Shown here piece by piece: positions 32,617 to 44,370 of a stretch of 64,000 nt of DNA (its first letter is position 1; each line of letters begins with the position of its first letter). The stretch lies in assembly GCF_963576675.1 (NCBI RefSeq), contig NC_088913.1, forward strand, positions 77,809,001 to 77,873,000. Reading direction: 5' to 3'. Under the pieces are notes generated by a model, which was given only the letters and a program-made list of their open reading frames with translations, was not told the origin of the DNA and searched no databases. The DNA comes from Euphorbia lathyris. Taxonomy: Eukaryota > Streptophyta > Magnoliopsida > Malpighiales > Euphorbiaceae. The position numbers were made by a program, and so were the translations under genes.

Positions 32617-33002
32617 GAGCATCTCCAATAGAGAGTGCCCAAAAGAGTGTCAGCTGATGTGGCATCAAGTTTGACAACTTTTAAAGGGTGCCCACTATTG
32701 GAGTGATTATGGGTGTTAAGAAAAGTTACAAATTTTTGGCAACTTCATTTATTATTTTTTAATATAAAATATGTGGTCCCTTCCTAAAAATAATAAAATC
32801 TGGAGCTTTTTTATTTTCAATATTTATAATAAAATAATAATTTATAGGATTATAATGGCAACTTTTCAAATCATCTCTATTGGAGCATTTTTTAATTAAA
32901 GGTTGCCAAAAGTGATGTGGATGAAAGAGATAATAAAATATTATATTTTGGGATTATATGTTAAGTTTTGGTACTTTTAGACGCTCTCTATTGGAGATGC
33001 TG
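32617..33002. mobile_element. MITE with GAGCATCTCCAATAGAGAG termini (386 bp)
   Basis: The left GAGCATCTCCAATAGAGAG and right CTCTCTATTGGAGATGCT are inverted repeats. The subterminal GTGGCAT / GATGTGGATG words are also roughly inverted. This terminus is widespread in plant MITEs. Target duplication is unclear, so I leave the superfamily open. Confidence 0.75.
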
Positions 33003-33899
33003 ATATTAAACCCTTTGTGTGTCACTTTTTTTGGGTAACTAGAGCATATCATATTGATATTATCTAAGTATTAAAAAAAAGATTGTAGAGTTTGGGTCCA
33101 AAAATAAAGTTAAGATAAGCATAATCCTAGGACCCATACAAATCATGTATTTTGTAGGGCAGTGATTATTCCACATGATATGATAGTAGGAATTAGTGAT
33201 TACCAAGAGTCATGCTACTAGGATTTAATCATATACTTTTATTCCACATCATTCTACATTTCTTAAATAACAAATTAAATACAACTATATAATATTACTT
33301 CTCTCCTGCTTTTTTTTTTTACTTTTTATATTTATGTTTTTTGAATTATCCTAATTATTTGAAATAATTACTTTTTTATTTTTAATGTTGAGTACTGGAA
33401 ATTGATTAGCTAGGCATACACCTGGGGATCAGGGAAGGACATAATAATAATAATAAATCAATTAACATAATGGTGGGTGCATCAGGCATTTTAATTAGAT
33501 CTTGGAAAGGATGTAATTAATTAATTTTTGTCAGAATAAAGCTTTAATTAAGGGTATAATTAGGGAATTTCTAATGGTATGTTTATGTTAATTCCATTGA
33601 TGTGTCAAAAAATGATTGCTGTCCCACTAAATATTGAAAAAAAAAATACAACCATCAAAAGAAATTTGTAGAGAATTAATTGGATGCCAAAAAGCATCTT
33701 CAACTCAAGGATGATTAGGAATGTAAACTGAATGGCGTCGTCTAGGATCCGCTTCAACAGGCCGGATTAGAATCCATGCAGAACGGGGATGAAGATTGTT
33801 TTGTTCTCCATAAGCAGGGACGGAATGAGAATAGGGATAGGTATCCATGTCACATGGAGATCCATGTACTCATTCCTGATATAATCTCACAGTGATTCC
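33003..33899. other. AT-rich intergenic DNA, no gene seen
   Basis: No coding similarity. It ends at the target duplication of the next LINE copy. Confidence 0.5.
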
Positions 33900-33964
33900 G
33901 GGAATTCTTCGATTTTTTTTGATAGGAACAGGAAAGAAAACAAACAGAAAAAAAACCTAACCCG

Positions 33965-34135
33965 GGATTAGCTTAGGGAAGCTAACCCCCACCACATCTT
34001 CCAAAAGATGAGAAGAAAGATAATCAGGAGGATAAAAGAAGGTTGTGACGCCCAGCATCCTTTCGTATCCAGCAACCACCAAACGATCCGCCACCCGGTT
34101 CTGTTCTCTAAATACATGGCTGAAGTTGATGTACT
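33965..34135 (-). pseudogene. LINE ORF2 extreme C-terminus (inverted part)
   Basis: The minus strand encodes FREQNRVADRLV, then GYERMLGVTTF and LLEDVVGVSLPKLIPG and a stop, the same ending as the other copies of the family. Confidence 0.85.
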
Positions 34136-34199
34136 CTGAGAATTAGAGGGGTGAAGATAAGTAACAAGTAGGAAGATAGAGATAGTCATTGTTGGGTAT

Positions 34200-35119
34200 T
34201 GACGAATAATGGGGCTTATACCTGTAAATCCGCCTTTGAGGCCTTCAATCAAAATTTGGCGGGCCCTCATTCTGAAGTTTGGAAGCTGATTTGGGCTTTA
34301 AAAGTTCCTTACCGCATTAGGAGCTTTCTGTGGATTGGTGTTAAGGGTAGATTGCTTACTAATTCTGGGAGGAATAGACGGCATTTGGTGGATTCGAGGG
34401 CTTGTAGCAGATGCAGAGGGCATATTGAAATCTATTTGCCATGCTCTTAGGGATTGTACTAGGAGTAAAGAGGTGTGGAAGAAAGTTCTCCCTCACCACT
34501 TGCTTTCTACTTTCATGGACCATTCTGATCTTGACTGGTTTATTGATGGTGTAAGTGGAAAGTTGTTGGCTGACCTGGAGCATGGTGATATCTTCTTTGC
34601 TATTATCTGTCATCAGATTTGGTGTTGGAGGAATGAGGAGATTTTTGGAAGGAAACCCGTTTTTATTCCTAATTTGGTTGAGTTTTTCTCAAAAAAAAAT
34701 TATATTATATTACTGATAGCTTCAAAGGAGATACCCTTGCTAGGTCTACCCTAAAGAAGACTGTCCACCTCTTGGGCTGGTGTAGGCCTAGGGTAGGGTT
34801 GGTAAAGTTAAATACGGATGGTTCTTGCCTTAAGGATGGTAAAATTGCTGCAGGTGGTGTTCTGAGGGATGATGGTGGTGCCTGGGTGTCTGGGTTTACT
34901 CAGAATCTGGGTCTGGGTTCGTCCTTTTCGGTGGAGCTTTGGGGGATTTTTTCTGGCCTTAGACTTGCCAAAAGTCTGGGTTTGAAGAAATTACTTGTTG
35001 AATCTGACAACCTCGAAGCTATCAATATGATCTCTGATAACAAAGCTATTTGTTTAAATAGCCAAAACTTAATAAAAGGTATTAGAATGTTTTGTTCTTC
35101 CTTTGAGTACATCAACTTC
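34200..35119 (+). pseudogene. LINE ORF2 zf-RVT and RNase H region, frameshifted
   Basis: At 34200-34440 the frame reads the RT-to-zinc region (AFEAFNQNL, WALKVPYRIRSFLWIGVKGR, CSRCRGH). A frameshift near 34430 moves to HALRDCTRSKEVWKKVLPHH. Another shift near 34700 precedes RNase H with KLNTDGSC, SFSVELWGI and VESDN. The frame then stops at the inversion junction. It is about 60-70% similar by eye to copy 1. Confidence 0.85.
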
Positions 35120-35396
35120 GGGAATTCTTCGATTAATTGCTCATTTAACATTTATTTTATATTTTTTCTATATTTTTTTTGCAATTCTTTTTAGAGTTAT
35201 TAGGTTAGATCAATTTTATTTTATTATTTATTGTTATACTCTATCAAATATCAAGACGTAGAAAAAATAAAATAAAATCTATATATATTAAAAAAAACAT
35301 AACGAAATGGGGAATGGTGAATGTAAAACTCGTCTGGATGATTGTTTTTACCTTAAATAATACATATAAATATTGAAAGTGAGAAATTCAAGATTT

Positions 35397-35400
<4 letters not shown>

Positions 35401-35447
<47 letters not shown>
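35401..35447. repeat. (TA)n microsatellite, left block
   Basis: About 23 TA units stand immediately left of the MITE at 35454. A second (TA)n block stands at 35939-35964 on its right side, so the MITE split one tract. Confidence 0.9.
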
Positions 35448-35451
<4 letters not shown>

Positions 35452-35453
35452 AT

Positions 35454-35931
35454 GGCTTAAAGCACTTTTTGGCCCCTGATCTATTCAAAATTTGTGCATT
35501 TAGCCCATAACCTATTATTTAGTCATATTTGGCCCCTAACCTATCAAATTAGATAAAATCCAACCCATATTGAATGAAAAATTAACTGTGCTGGAAAATT
35601 AACGACAGTAATCAATACAAAAATGACACATGACACATAAATAAAATTAATTTTCACTCTATCGGGACACTAGAAAAGTTTTTAGGGTTTTTTTACTGTG
35701 TAAAATACTTACTATTGTCATCTCTAGTTGAAAATTAATTTTATTTATGTGTCATATGTCGTTTTTGTATTGGTGACTGCTGTTAATTTTCTAACAAAGT
35801 TAATTTTCCATTCAATATGGGTTGAATTTTATCTAATTTGATAGGTCAGGGGCCAAATGTGACCAAATAATAGATCAGGTGCCAAATGCACAAATTTTGG
35901 ATAGATCAGGGGCCAAAAAGTGTTTTAAACC
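35454..35931. mobile_element. Mutator-like long-TIR MITE (478 bp), in a (TA)n tract
   Basis: Arms of about 200 bp are inverse copies: the left starts GGCTTAAAGCACTTTTTGGCC and the right ends GGCCAAAAAGTGTTTTAAACC. It is the same family as 53021-53491 (TTTGGCCCCTGAC / GGTCAGGGGCCAAA words). Flanking 9-mers TATGTGTAT and TATAGATAT are a weak duplication match inside the TA repeat. Confidence 0.8.
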
Positions 35932-35934
35932 TAT

Positions 35935-35964
<30 letters not shown>

Positions 35965-35968
<4 letters not shown>

Positions 35969-36755
35969 TTTTTTTTCCAATGACTCCTCCAGGGATACTT
36001 AATTGATATTTTTTTTTGTTATTTTTACACACAAAAAAAAAAAAGTAAAAATTTGTAATTTTTAAATATTTTCTTACGAACTAGTGAATATTCAACTCCT
36101 ACTGAGATAGTGACAGAAATAAATAGCAAAGATAATTATATTATTAAAAAAATTACTCATGACAATATATATTTCTTTCATTTAATTGTTTTGGTTAACT
36201 AAGTTTTAGAGTGCAACACGTGGACTTTCCAAGAGGTCAGTTTTCTTAATACTACTCTTGTCCAAACACGTTTAATTTCGGAGTCTAATGGAATCCGATA
36301 CATTAATGCTGGTATAAATACGTATAAAAACTCACCTTTTGATTATCATATGAAATAAGCATAACTAACTCTCCATTTAACTATAAAAAATCATCAATTT
36401 TTATTATATTTTAATTTAGTATAGTTGAAAATTACACTAAATTTAGAATAAATTAAATATTTTATTCATTAACACTTCATCAATTAAGGGCATATTAAAA
36501 AGAATCAATAATATTCAATGTTTTTTTTTGTTTTGTTTTTTGTTTTACAAGCAATGTTTTCTTATTTAGTGCATAAACATATTTTATCTATATTTATGGA
36601 TAGACAGAGTATTATTATACATAACCATTAATTAGTGAAATTCCTAGTATTTTTTATTTTTACTTTTACGTGAATCTTTAATCTCTCAATTTAAGATATT
36701 AAATGTTGTATCAATTATAATTACATACATTAAATTCTAGATTAATAAGAAAATT
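35965..36755. other. AT-rich intergenic DNA, no gene seen
   Basis: No coding similarity. It ends at the target duplication of the full-length LINE. Confidence 0.5.
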
Positions 36756-36759
36756 TTAT

Positions 36760-39700
36760 TTATAAACTATTTTTTTTTGAAAGAATTAAAGAATTTTTAT
36801 TGATCATCAATAAGTAAGTTACATAAGAATGATGGGGTGAGCTAACCCACAAACCCGGACCAGACATAGAGTCAGCCGCCTTTGCTAAAGCATGGGCACA
36901 CTGGTTCGCTGATCGACAAACATAGCTAATAATACAGCTTTCAAGGTCTCGTAACATTGCCTTACAATCCTCAATGACTACACCAGCACACGAGTCATAC
37001 ACTTTGTCATTGTTTATTGCCATAACCAGAAGCTGTGAATCCGATTCAAAGTGGATCCCTGACCACCCATGCTGTTTCGCCCATGTGAGTGCTTCACGGC
37101 ACGCCAAAGCTTTCGCCAGCAGCACATCCTGCAGACATAACAGCAAACCATTTGCTCCTGCTATGAAGGTGCCGTTTGAGTTCCGTGCTAGAAATCCATA
37201 TGACATCGCTTCCGCTTCTTTCCACAAGGCTGCATCAACGTTTATTTTTATATAGGATATAGGTGGTGGTATCCAAATGTTTCCGGGCCTAGGCGGTGTC
37301 CCCCCACCTACTGCTGTCGCGTTTTTTGCAGCCCGCCATTCCGCGAGAAAAGCCTGCGCTTTTTGATATATCATCGGAGGGTGCAGATAATTCCGATTCC
37401 ACGTCCAATTGTTCCTATCCTTCCATAGAGCCCAGCATACAGTGGCAGCTATGTTCAAATCCTCCGCACCATTGTTCTCACACAAGATATTCCAGAACTC
37501 ATATATGTCGTGTACCATCCTGCTTCGATCTCCAGTTCCTGTTAGCACCCATACCTGCCTTGCTTTCTGACAGCCTATCAGCACGTGAAGAATGGTCTCT
37601 TGAGACTCCCCGCACCACTCACATACATCGCAGACCTGCACCGCTTTCCCCTTTAGTTCATTCAGCGTAGGAAGGCAGTTCCTACAAGCTCTCCACATCA
37701 AATCTTTTACCTTCGGCGGTACATTTAAATGCCAGATCATGTTCCACCTGATGCCACCCTGCACCGGCTCCGGATGAGCCTGAGTAATCTGTCTGTATCC
37801 GGATTTGACGCTGAACTGACCCGCGATCTTATGAACCCAGCTCCACTTGTCTTCGATGTTACGAAACGACCAAGGGATTGCTCTTATCAGTTTACTATCA
37901 CGGGTTGAGAATTGTTGTTGTAATACAGTTTCATCCCACAACCCCGAGACTTCGTTGCGCAGATTAGAGACGCGCTCCTATGGATCAGTAGTAATCAGGA
38001 CATGCTTGACATACGGGTTCGTTGCGTCAGGGACCCAACGATCTGTCCAGATTTTGATTTCCGTACCATCACCGACTTGTCTCCGAACACCATTTTCTAA
38101 GACTCCCTTTGCCTCCAGTATGCTTCTCCACAGATAGCTTGGGCTATGTCCTAGCCCTGCACTCAGAAAATCACAATTTGGATAATACCTTGCTTTAAAT
38201 ATTCTAGCAACCAGAGCATTCGGCTTTGACAGGAGCCTCCATCCTTGTTTTGCCAGGAGAGACAAGTTAAATTTGTGCAACTTCTTGAACCCCATACCCC
38301 CGAACTTTTTTGGTACACACAAACGGTCCCAAGACTGCCATCTAACTCCTTTACGCTCTAACCCATCTGAACCCCACCAGAATGAGTTCATCATTCTCTC
38401 CAGTTTCTCACACAATCCTTTTGGTATCAAGAAGAGGCTCATCGCATAAGACGTGAGTGCTTGAAGAACCGACTTAATTAATACCTCTTTCCCTGCCTTT
38501 GAGAGGAATCGAGCCTTCCAACTTGTAAGTCTCTTTGTGAATCTGCTGACTATATAATTGAACACCTCTGTTCTATTTCTCCCCACCAGTGATGGTAGAC
38601 CCAAGTATTTACCGCCATCGGCCGAGAACGAGAGCCCCAGGATCCCCTGTAGAGCTTGACTAGTAGCTTCAGAACAATTCCGACTTACAGATAATGAGGA
38701 TTTTGAAAAATTGATTTGTTGTCCCGATGCCTTTTCATAATCTCTTAAGCAATTCTTTATAACATGAGCTTCCTCGGCCCTAGCTTGGAAGAAGAGGTAA
38801 CTGTCATCAGCAAAGAACAAATGAGAGATTGATGGCGCCCCCCGAGCAATCCGGCACCCATGTATTTTTCCTTCGTTCTCAAGACCCGAGAGGGTTGCAG
38901 AAAGACCTTCTGCACATATAAGAAACAAATACGGAGAGATAGGGTCCCCTTGACGTAAGCCTCTTTGTGGAATAATCGGACCAACCATGTGCGCTCCATT
39001 TACTATATAATAACGAGCCTTGCTCAAGCACTGCAGTATTAGACTCACCCATCTCTCGCAAAATCCCATTTTCACCATCATAGCTTGTATGAATCCCCAC
39101 TCCACTCTATCATACGCTTTTGACATATCCAATTTGAGTGCAGCATAGCCTTTCTTTCCCTGTGTTTTCCTCTGTAGATGATGATTAACTTCAAATGCAA
39201 TCATCACATTATCTGATATGAGTCTGCCCGGAGTGAAAGCACTTTGATAGGGAGAGATGAGCATAGGAAGCAGAGCTTTCATCCTGGTAGCTATAGCTTT
39301 GGATAGGATTTTGTAAACGACATTGCACAGAGCTATAGGGCGTAGGTCACTGACTTTTTTTGGCTTGGAGACTTTGGGGATGAGAACAATATGCGTATCG
39401 TGAATTGAGTCCGGAAGAGTACTAGTGTTAAGCCAACCGAGGCAGCTGGCTGTGACTTGTGGTCCGACTAAGTCCCAGAATCGCTGATAAAACCCGGGAT
39501 TGAACCCGTCCGGGCCAGGGCTTTTCTCGGGATGCATGCTGAATAATGCTGCGTTGATCTCCTCAGCAGTAAAGGGACGGAGTAGTTCCTCATTCATTTG
39601 TGAAGAGACTTTTGTTTGCACGTTCCTGAGGATTGATTCTGCGCTGGACCCTGTAGTGGAAAATATGTTCTGAAAATAATCTTTCAAATGCCCCCCAAAG

Positions 39701-40851
39701 CCATTCTGCCAATCCAACCAGTTCCCATCCTCATCTTGTAGCCGATTGATTGAATTCTTTTTCCTCCTCCCTGTTGCAGCTGTATGAAAATATCGAGTAT
39801 TTTGGTCCCCTGCACCCAACCATAACAGTTTCGACCGCTGTAACCAGAATGTCTCTTCCTGCATTATTAGCGCATCAAGTCTCCTTCTGGTTTCGATTAG
39901 CGTCATTTGTGCTGCTGCATTGTGATTATTGCGAAGCCGTCGTAATACCCGTTTACACTCTTTGATCTGCCCTTTAAATTTCCTTCTAACTTCCTCGCCC
40001 CAAATCCGTAATTCCTCACCACACCTGTTCTGTTTACTGATCAGCTCTGTCACCTCATTAGGTTTCCACGCCTCACGCACTTGAATTCTGCAGACTGGTT
40101 CTTGTAACCAAGAGCTCTCAAACCTGAACCGCCGAGAGAATTGAGGCACAACGGGAGTCTGTGTTAGGACTAGAGCAGAGTGATCCGACACAGAGGCTTC
40201 CTCCACATTTACTACTGCTTCCGGGAATAATTGGAGCCATGAGTCCGAGGCAAAAGCCCAATCTAGCTTCTCCTCCATAAAACGCTCAGACCCCCTGCTC
40301 TTTTCCCACGTAAAGTGGTGTCCGGTAGTCTTAATTTCAAACAAACCACATGAGGTAATTGTATCCGAGAAGCCCTGTAATAGATGCGCTGGGTGTCTTG
40401 CACCGCCCCTCTTGTCCGCTTCTGATCTCATGTCATTAAAATCACCTAAGATTGCCCATGCGAGAGAGCTATACTAAGCTAAGTGATCCAGAAGTTGCCA
40501 CGACCTGGCCCTGTTAGCTCGTTCCGAGAACCCGTAATAACCGGTTAATCGATACTCCGGCAAACCTGTAACCTTCACAATAAAATCAATATAATTGTTA
40601 GAAAACCCCAGTAGGCTAGCCGAGTTGGCTTGTTTCCACATCAGACCAAGGCCACCACCCCTGTTAATTGGGTCGACAAAGAACAGTCCACTGAAATCCA
40701 GTCTTTTCTTGATAGTCTCCAACTTCCTCCTGTTACATTTAACTTCCATTAGAAACACAAAATTTGGCTTCGAGCTGGCCACTAAGTCGACCAGGAACCG
40801 AACTGTGCGGGGATTGCCTGCCCCCCGACAGTTCCAACATAGGAGACTCAT
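36760..40851 (-). pseudogene. LINE ORF2: endonuclease, reverse transcriptase, zinc region, RNase H; two TAG stops
   Basis: One frame of 1,363 codons has TAG at codon 126 (40474-40476) and codon 970 (37942-37980 interval). Domains in order: APE-type endonuclease (1-225; NCRGAGN, LMEVK, GDFND after the first stop, and SDHSAL at about 222); reverse transcriptase (about 480-740; HIVLIPK, QSAFTPGR, DMSKAYDRVEW with catalytic Asp, GLRQGDPISP, and FADD at 680-683); zf-RVT (about 1013-1101; CDVCEWCGE...LIGC); RNase H (about 1200-1326; NVDAA, CREAL, FESDSQ, NQCAHALA). It would nick target DNA and copy RNA by target-primed reverse transcription. Both stops could come from CAG to TAG (inference). The frame has no stop before the A tail: it reads through the tail as Lys codons and ends in the target duplication. 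Confidence 0.92.
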
Positions 40852-41882
40852 GATTCTTGGTGGGCCTGGGGACCAGTACCCACCTTTTCATTAGTTTGAA
40901 CTCCTGACATCTGACCCGCAACCTCGTTCCGAGTGTTCTCATTACCCATTTGGTCCTCCTTGCGGAAGCTGTTACTCCCTTCCTGACGGCGTCGCTTATT
41001 CTCAAAGACCATCAATTCCCCATCTTCCTGATCAACCCCATCTTCTACTTCATCCTCTCCAGCCCCCGCCCTCCCATCCAGCTGTCCCTGCGCAGGCTCA
41101 GGCATTTTAGCTAGCAGAAACTTGGATGGAGGAGGTGTAGACTTTCTGCGTAGCTGTGCTTTCATCCATGCGCCATACAGACGCACTCCCGAATCAATCT
41201 CCATACTCTCCAGCAGAGCCTCACAATATTTATCAGCGTGCCCGATTTTCCCGCAGAAGAAGCAGAATGTGGGAAGACGTTCATACCGAAAGTGTATCCA
41301 TGAAAATTCTGACCCAGGCTTGCCAATCTTCATCTTCCTTTTCAAAGGTTTGGTCACATCCATACTCACCCTGATCCTCATATATGTTCTCTCCATATTG
41401 TTGAAGTTGTTAGAATCCGATTCCACAAAGTGACCTAGGAAGTTTCCTACACTTGCAGCCACTATCTCTGACATGAAGCCAACGAGGAGTTCAAAGACCT
41501 GAACCCAAAAATCTGTTGTGTTTAACACCAAATTATCAGGAATAACATCATTATCCAGCTTCTGAATTATCAATAGCTGCTGCTCATACAACCAAGGTCC
41601 CCCTTTTAAAACCCTCTCTCTTTCCATTGGGTGAAAAAAGACAAATCTGAATAGGTTCTGTCCCACCTCTTCAATACACAGACCTTTTGTCGGACGCCAC
41701 AATTCTGCAAACATATTTTTCATAAACGGTACTCTAAAGCTGCGGTTTGTGAGCAGCCTACCTACCAAGCACCATGTGCGAGGTTTTGGAGTGTCCTCTC
41801 TCCTTGCAGGCACAATCACAAGGCCAGCGGAGTTTTCCTCCTCCAATGTAACGCTACGATCAAACTCGGCTTCGAGAGACAT
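40848..41882 (-). CDS. LINE ORF1, nucleic-acid-binding protein with DUF4283 and zinc knuckle
   Basis: 344 residues start at an ATG 230 bp inside the element. Residues about 30-170 resemble the DUF4283 region of plant LINE ORF1 proteins (TWCLVGRLLTNRSF, GPWLYEQQLLIIQKL, FWVQVFELL). A CCHC knuckle CFFCGKIGHADKYC follows at about 208-221. The C-terminal third is acidic then Lys/Arg-rich and probably disordered. In the family this protein coats the element RNA to form the ribonucleoprotein. Its TGA stop overlaps the ATG of ORF2 as ATGA (40848-40851), so ORF2 translation would depend on termination-reinitiation or a similar mechanism. No stop or frameshift is present, so it could still be expressed. 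Confidence 0.9.
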   Translation of the reverse strand: MSLEAEFDRSVTLEEENSAGLVIVPARREDTPKPRTWCLVGRLLTNRSFRVPFMKNMFAELWRPTKGLCIEEVGQNLFRFVFFHPMERERVLKGGPWLYEQQLLIIQKLDNDVIPDNLVLNTTDFWVQVFELLVGFMSEIVAASVGNFLGHFVESDSNNFNNMERTYMRIRVSMDVTKPLKRKMKIGKPGSEFSWIHFRYERLPTFCFFCGKIGHADKYCEALLESMEIDSGVRLYGAWMKAQLRRKSTPPPSKFLLAKMPEPAQGQLDGRAGAGEDEVEDGVDQEDGELMVFENKRRRQEGSNSFRKEDQMGNENTRNEVAGQMSGVQTNEKVGTGPQAHQES

Positions 41883-42033
41883 GATTGATTCACAACCACA
41901 GATGTATTATTGGCGCGGGCGATGAGCTACAGACGAAGAGTACCCACAAGTTGATCACTAACGCTTCAGAATTCCGGCAACGATGATGAGCAGGTCGCCG
42001 GAAACGGCCAGGGGTTAGAGTTTGTATTGAACA

Positions 42034-42082
42034 CAAACACTCGTCAATAGCGAGAACTCAAACACTCGTCAATAGCGAGAAC
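42034..42082 (-). repeat. 25-bp tandem repeat in LINE 5' UTR
   Basis: The unit ACACTCGTCAATAGCGAGAA is repeated at 42034-42058 and 42059-42082, about 30 bp inside the 5' end of the element. It could be a promoter repeat; that is inference. Confidence 0.85.
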
Positions 42083-42129
42083 GACCTATTTTTCACTCTC
42101 TTCTTTAAGAAGTTATTTATAAACTATTT

Positions 42130-44370
42130 GATACGCACTCGTTGTTTTATTAATCAAGAGTTTAATATATATAATAGTAATTATTATTTTTAATTGAAAA
42201 AACTACCTATCTTATGTGGTTGGAATCTATAACTTTCTCTGTGATATACAATATGTAAATAATATTTTTCCCCTTAATTAGTTTTATAAATTTTCATAGT
42301 CATAATCCATTAATTATGATCGAGGTATATTAAAACAAATATTCTTCAAGTTGTGGGTTGAGAAAGTTCGTTGTAATCATGATCATACTATAGAACTTTA
42401 TATTTATGAAATACATATGTATCTAAATCGTCATGCTGATGCTCATCAGATTATAAGTACAAAATTATTCTTTTTGCTTTTTCATTCAACCTAAAATAAA
42501 ATTATTTTTATTCTCATCAATCATTTCTATCTCATAAAAATAAAATTATAGATATATATTCTCCTTTTTCTTTTTCAATTGTTTTCAGAAAATGATTTAT
42601 CACTTGTGTCAAATATGCATTTGCTATACTCCTATTTAACAAATTATTAGTTTTATAGCATGGTTTGACTTTATCCATTTATTTAAAACAAATATTTATA
42701 ATTATATATTAAATTATCAATTTTAGTTCTTTTTCTTTTTTTTCCTTTCGACTATCGCAATCGTCGGATTAGATGTCAATAGCGCATTTAATTTTCTAAT
42801 TATAACATTTTCACGTTTGAAATTTTGCTAAAAAAATATACCTTGTTCGCAGTGGCGGAACCAGGACCCCGAATGATCCGGAGCTCAAACATATCAGTAA
42901 AAAAAAATCGAAATTAACTGTGCGGTTGACGGTAAATTTTCAAAGTCCAGTCCATTAGGGCTGCGTAAAAAATTTTTAGTCTCCAACGCATTAAAACTGT
43001 AAAAATGTTATCATTCTTTTTAGAAACTAGCATTGAACTAATAGAAAATTAAACATGTTTACATTTTTTTTAATGGTAAAGACATAATAAAAATGAATAT
43101 TAAATATGTTTACTTTTTTTTGTAATGGTAAAGACATATTAAAAATCAATTCAAATGTGTTATCAAAATAAAAATAAAGAATCCATTTAAATTAATTAAT
43201 AATGGTAACATGTTTTTATAATTATTGAAAAATAAAATAAAAATAAATAAAAACTTTTTAAAAAAATGGGGTTGAAGGGAGTTGAACATATGACCTCTCA
43301 AATAGAAGTAAGCATCTTTAACCATCTCATCTACCTTTAAACATTAAAATAATACTACATAGAGTCAATATAATTCGCTTCAAAATATTACCAGACACCG
43401 TTACTAAAAAAAAATTCTCAATTCTCCGGCCGCCTGCCGGGACTCGAGCCGGCTTTCTATACATATTCTTAAATGAAGATAGTCAAACATGGAAAAGGAA
43501 AAATAATAATAAGCCATAAATTCCAATTATGTTCTTGGAAAAACTTTAAAATTAGGGAAAACATCTTATAAAAAAAATTAGGGATTTTCTTTTAAAAAAA
43601 AAAGAAATAGGGATTTTCAAACTCCTGATATTTGTTTCACATGTTGCTAATTAATTATTTAATCACATTAATTTCTTAATTATTCTTTTTTTCAGAAAAG
43701 CTGGCTCTCGCCTAATAATTTTATTGCGGCTGTGCTTTACAATCTATCAAATGTGGGTGTACACGATTTTGTATTACTTTGGATTATTTTTTGAGATTAT
43801 TTAACTTGCCTCTTAATAATAGTTCTCTGGTCTCGGTTATTATGCTACATATTTCATCAAAAATAACTATGTTAACAGTCCAACAATGATGTGAAAAAAA
43901 ATTACATACACGTGTGAAATCGGCCTTCCAATCGACCAATCTTGTATTAGCCACTCCAAATAATGACTGGGTTTCGAATGTATGGGTCCGATCTTTTTCA
44001 ATCTAAGTGGAGCTTCATGGATTGAGAGTTGACTAGATGCTTAGTGACGAGACTGTAATGATGACATGACAATATATTAGGACCCTATCTCGTTTTCACG
44101 AGAAATGTGTGTTTTCTATAAACCTTAAGCCCTTAAGGTTTGATTTCTTACTTTAGTCTCTTACTGTTTTACAATCTACATTTTTTTTTCCTTTCTACAA
44201 TGTTACTAACTTAGACATTACAGAGTCCTTTGTCGGCTCTTTACGAATTTCATAAGTTGCGGTCGTCCAAATTCTATTCTGGTAGGCAGAATTTGCATAC
44301 GAAACATCATTAATGAGGTAGTGTAGACCCAAAATTCCACCATGGCGTTGATAGCAAAAACAGATAAATC
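42130..44370. other. AT-rich intergenic DNA, no gene seen
   Basis: At 42850 CAGTGGCGGAACCAGGACC resembles a hAT-like MITE terminus but no partner end was found. Short balanced-GC patches (43425-43455 and 43900-44060) have no recognisable identity. Confidence 0.45.

Larger units (their letters stand above)
33911..35119. mobile_element. twin-primed (5'-inverted) L1-type LINE, copy 3
   Basis: The 3' segment (33911-34135) is on the minus strand with its poly(A) at the left edge. The 5' segment (about 34140-35119) is on the plus strand. The ORF2 text runs to FEYINF at 35119 on the plus strand and resumes on the minus strand at about 34135 within the same word (GAGTACATCAACTTC is present at both junctions). 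A 15-bp duplication GGGAATTCTTCGATT flanks the whole (33900-33914 and 35120-35134). This is the signature of twin priming as described for L1. Confidence 0.9.
36773..42112 (-). mobile_element. full-length L1-type LINE (5.34 kb)
   Basis: It is complete: a 230-bp 5' UTR, ORF1, ORF2 and a short A tail (T run 36771-36778). A 17-bp duplication TTATTTATAAACTATTT flanks it (36756-36772 and 42113-42129). ORF1 is open and ORF2 has only two nonsense codons, so the insertion is recent by the standards of this window. It is not the source of the four truncated LINE copies nearby, whose RNase H sequence differs. Confidence 0.95.

Noticed and set aside
36974..41433. Plus-strand open frames of 70-124 codons across the full-length LINE
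   Set aside because: All lie antisense to ORF1/ORF2 and show no domain of their own.
42850..43460. CAGTGGCGGAACCAGG as a start of a hAT-like MITE
   Set aside because: The terminus looks right but I found no matching inverted end or 8-bp duplication, so it stays a hint only.
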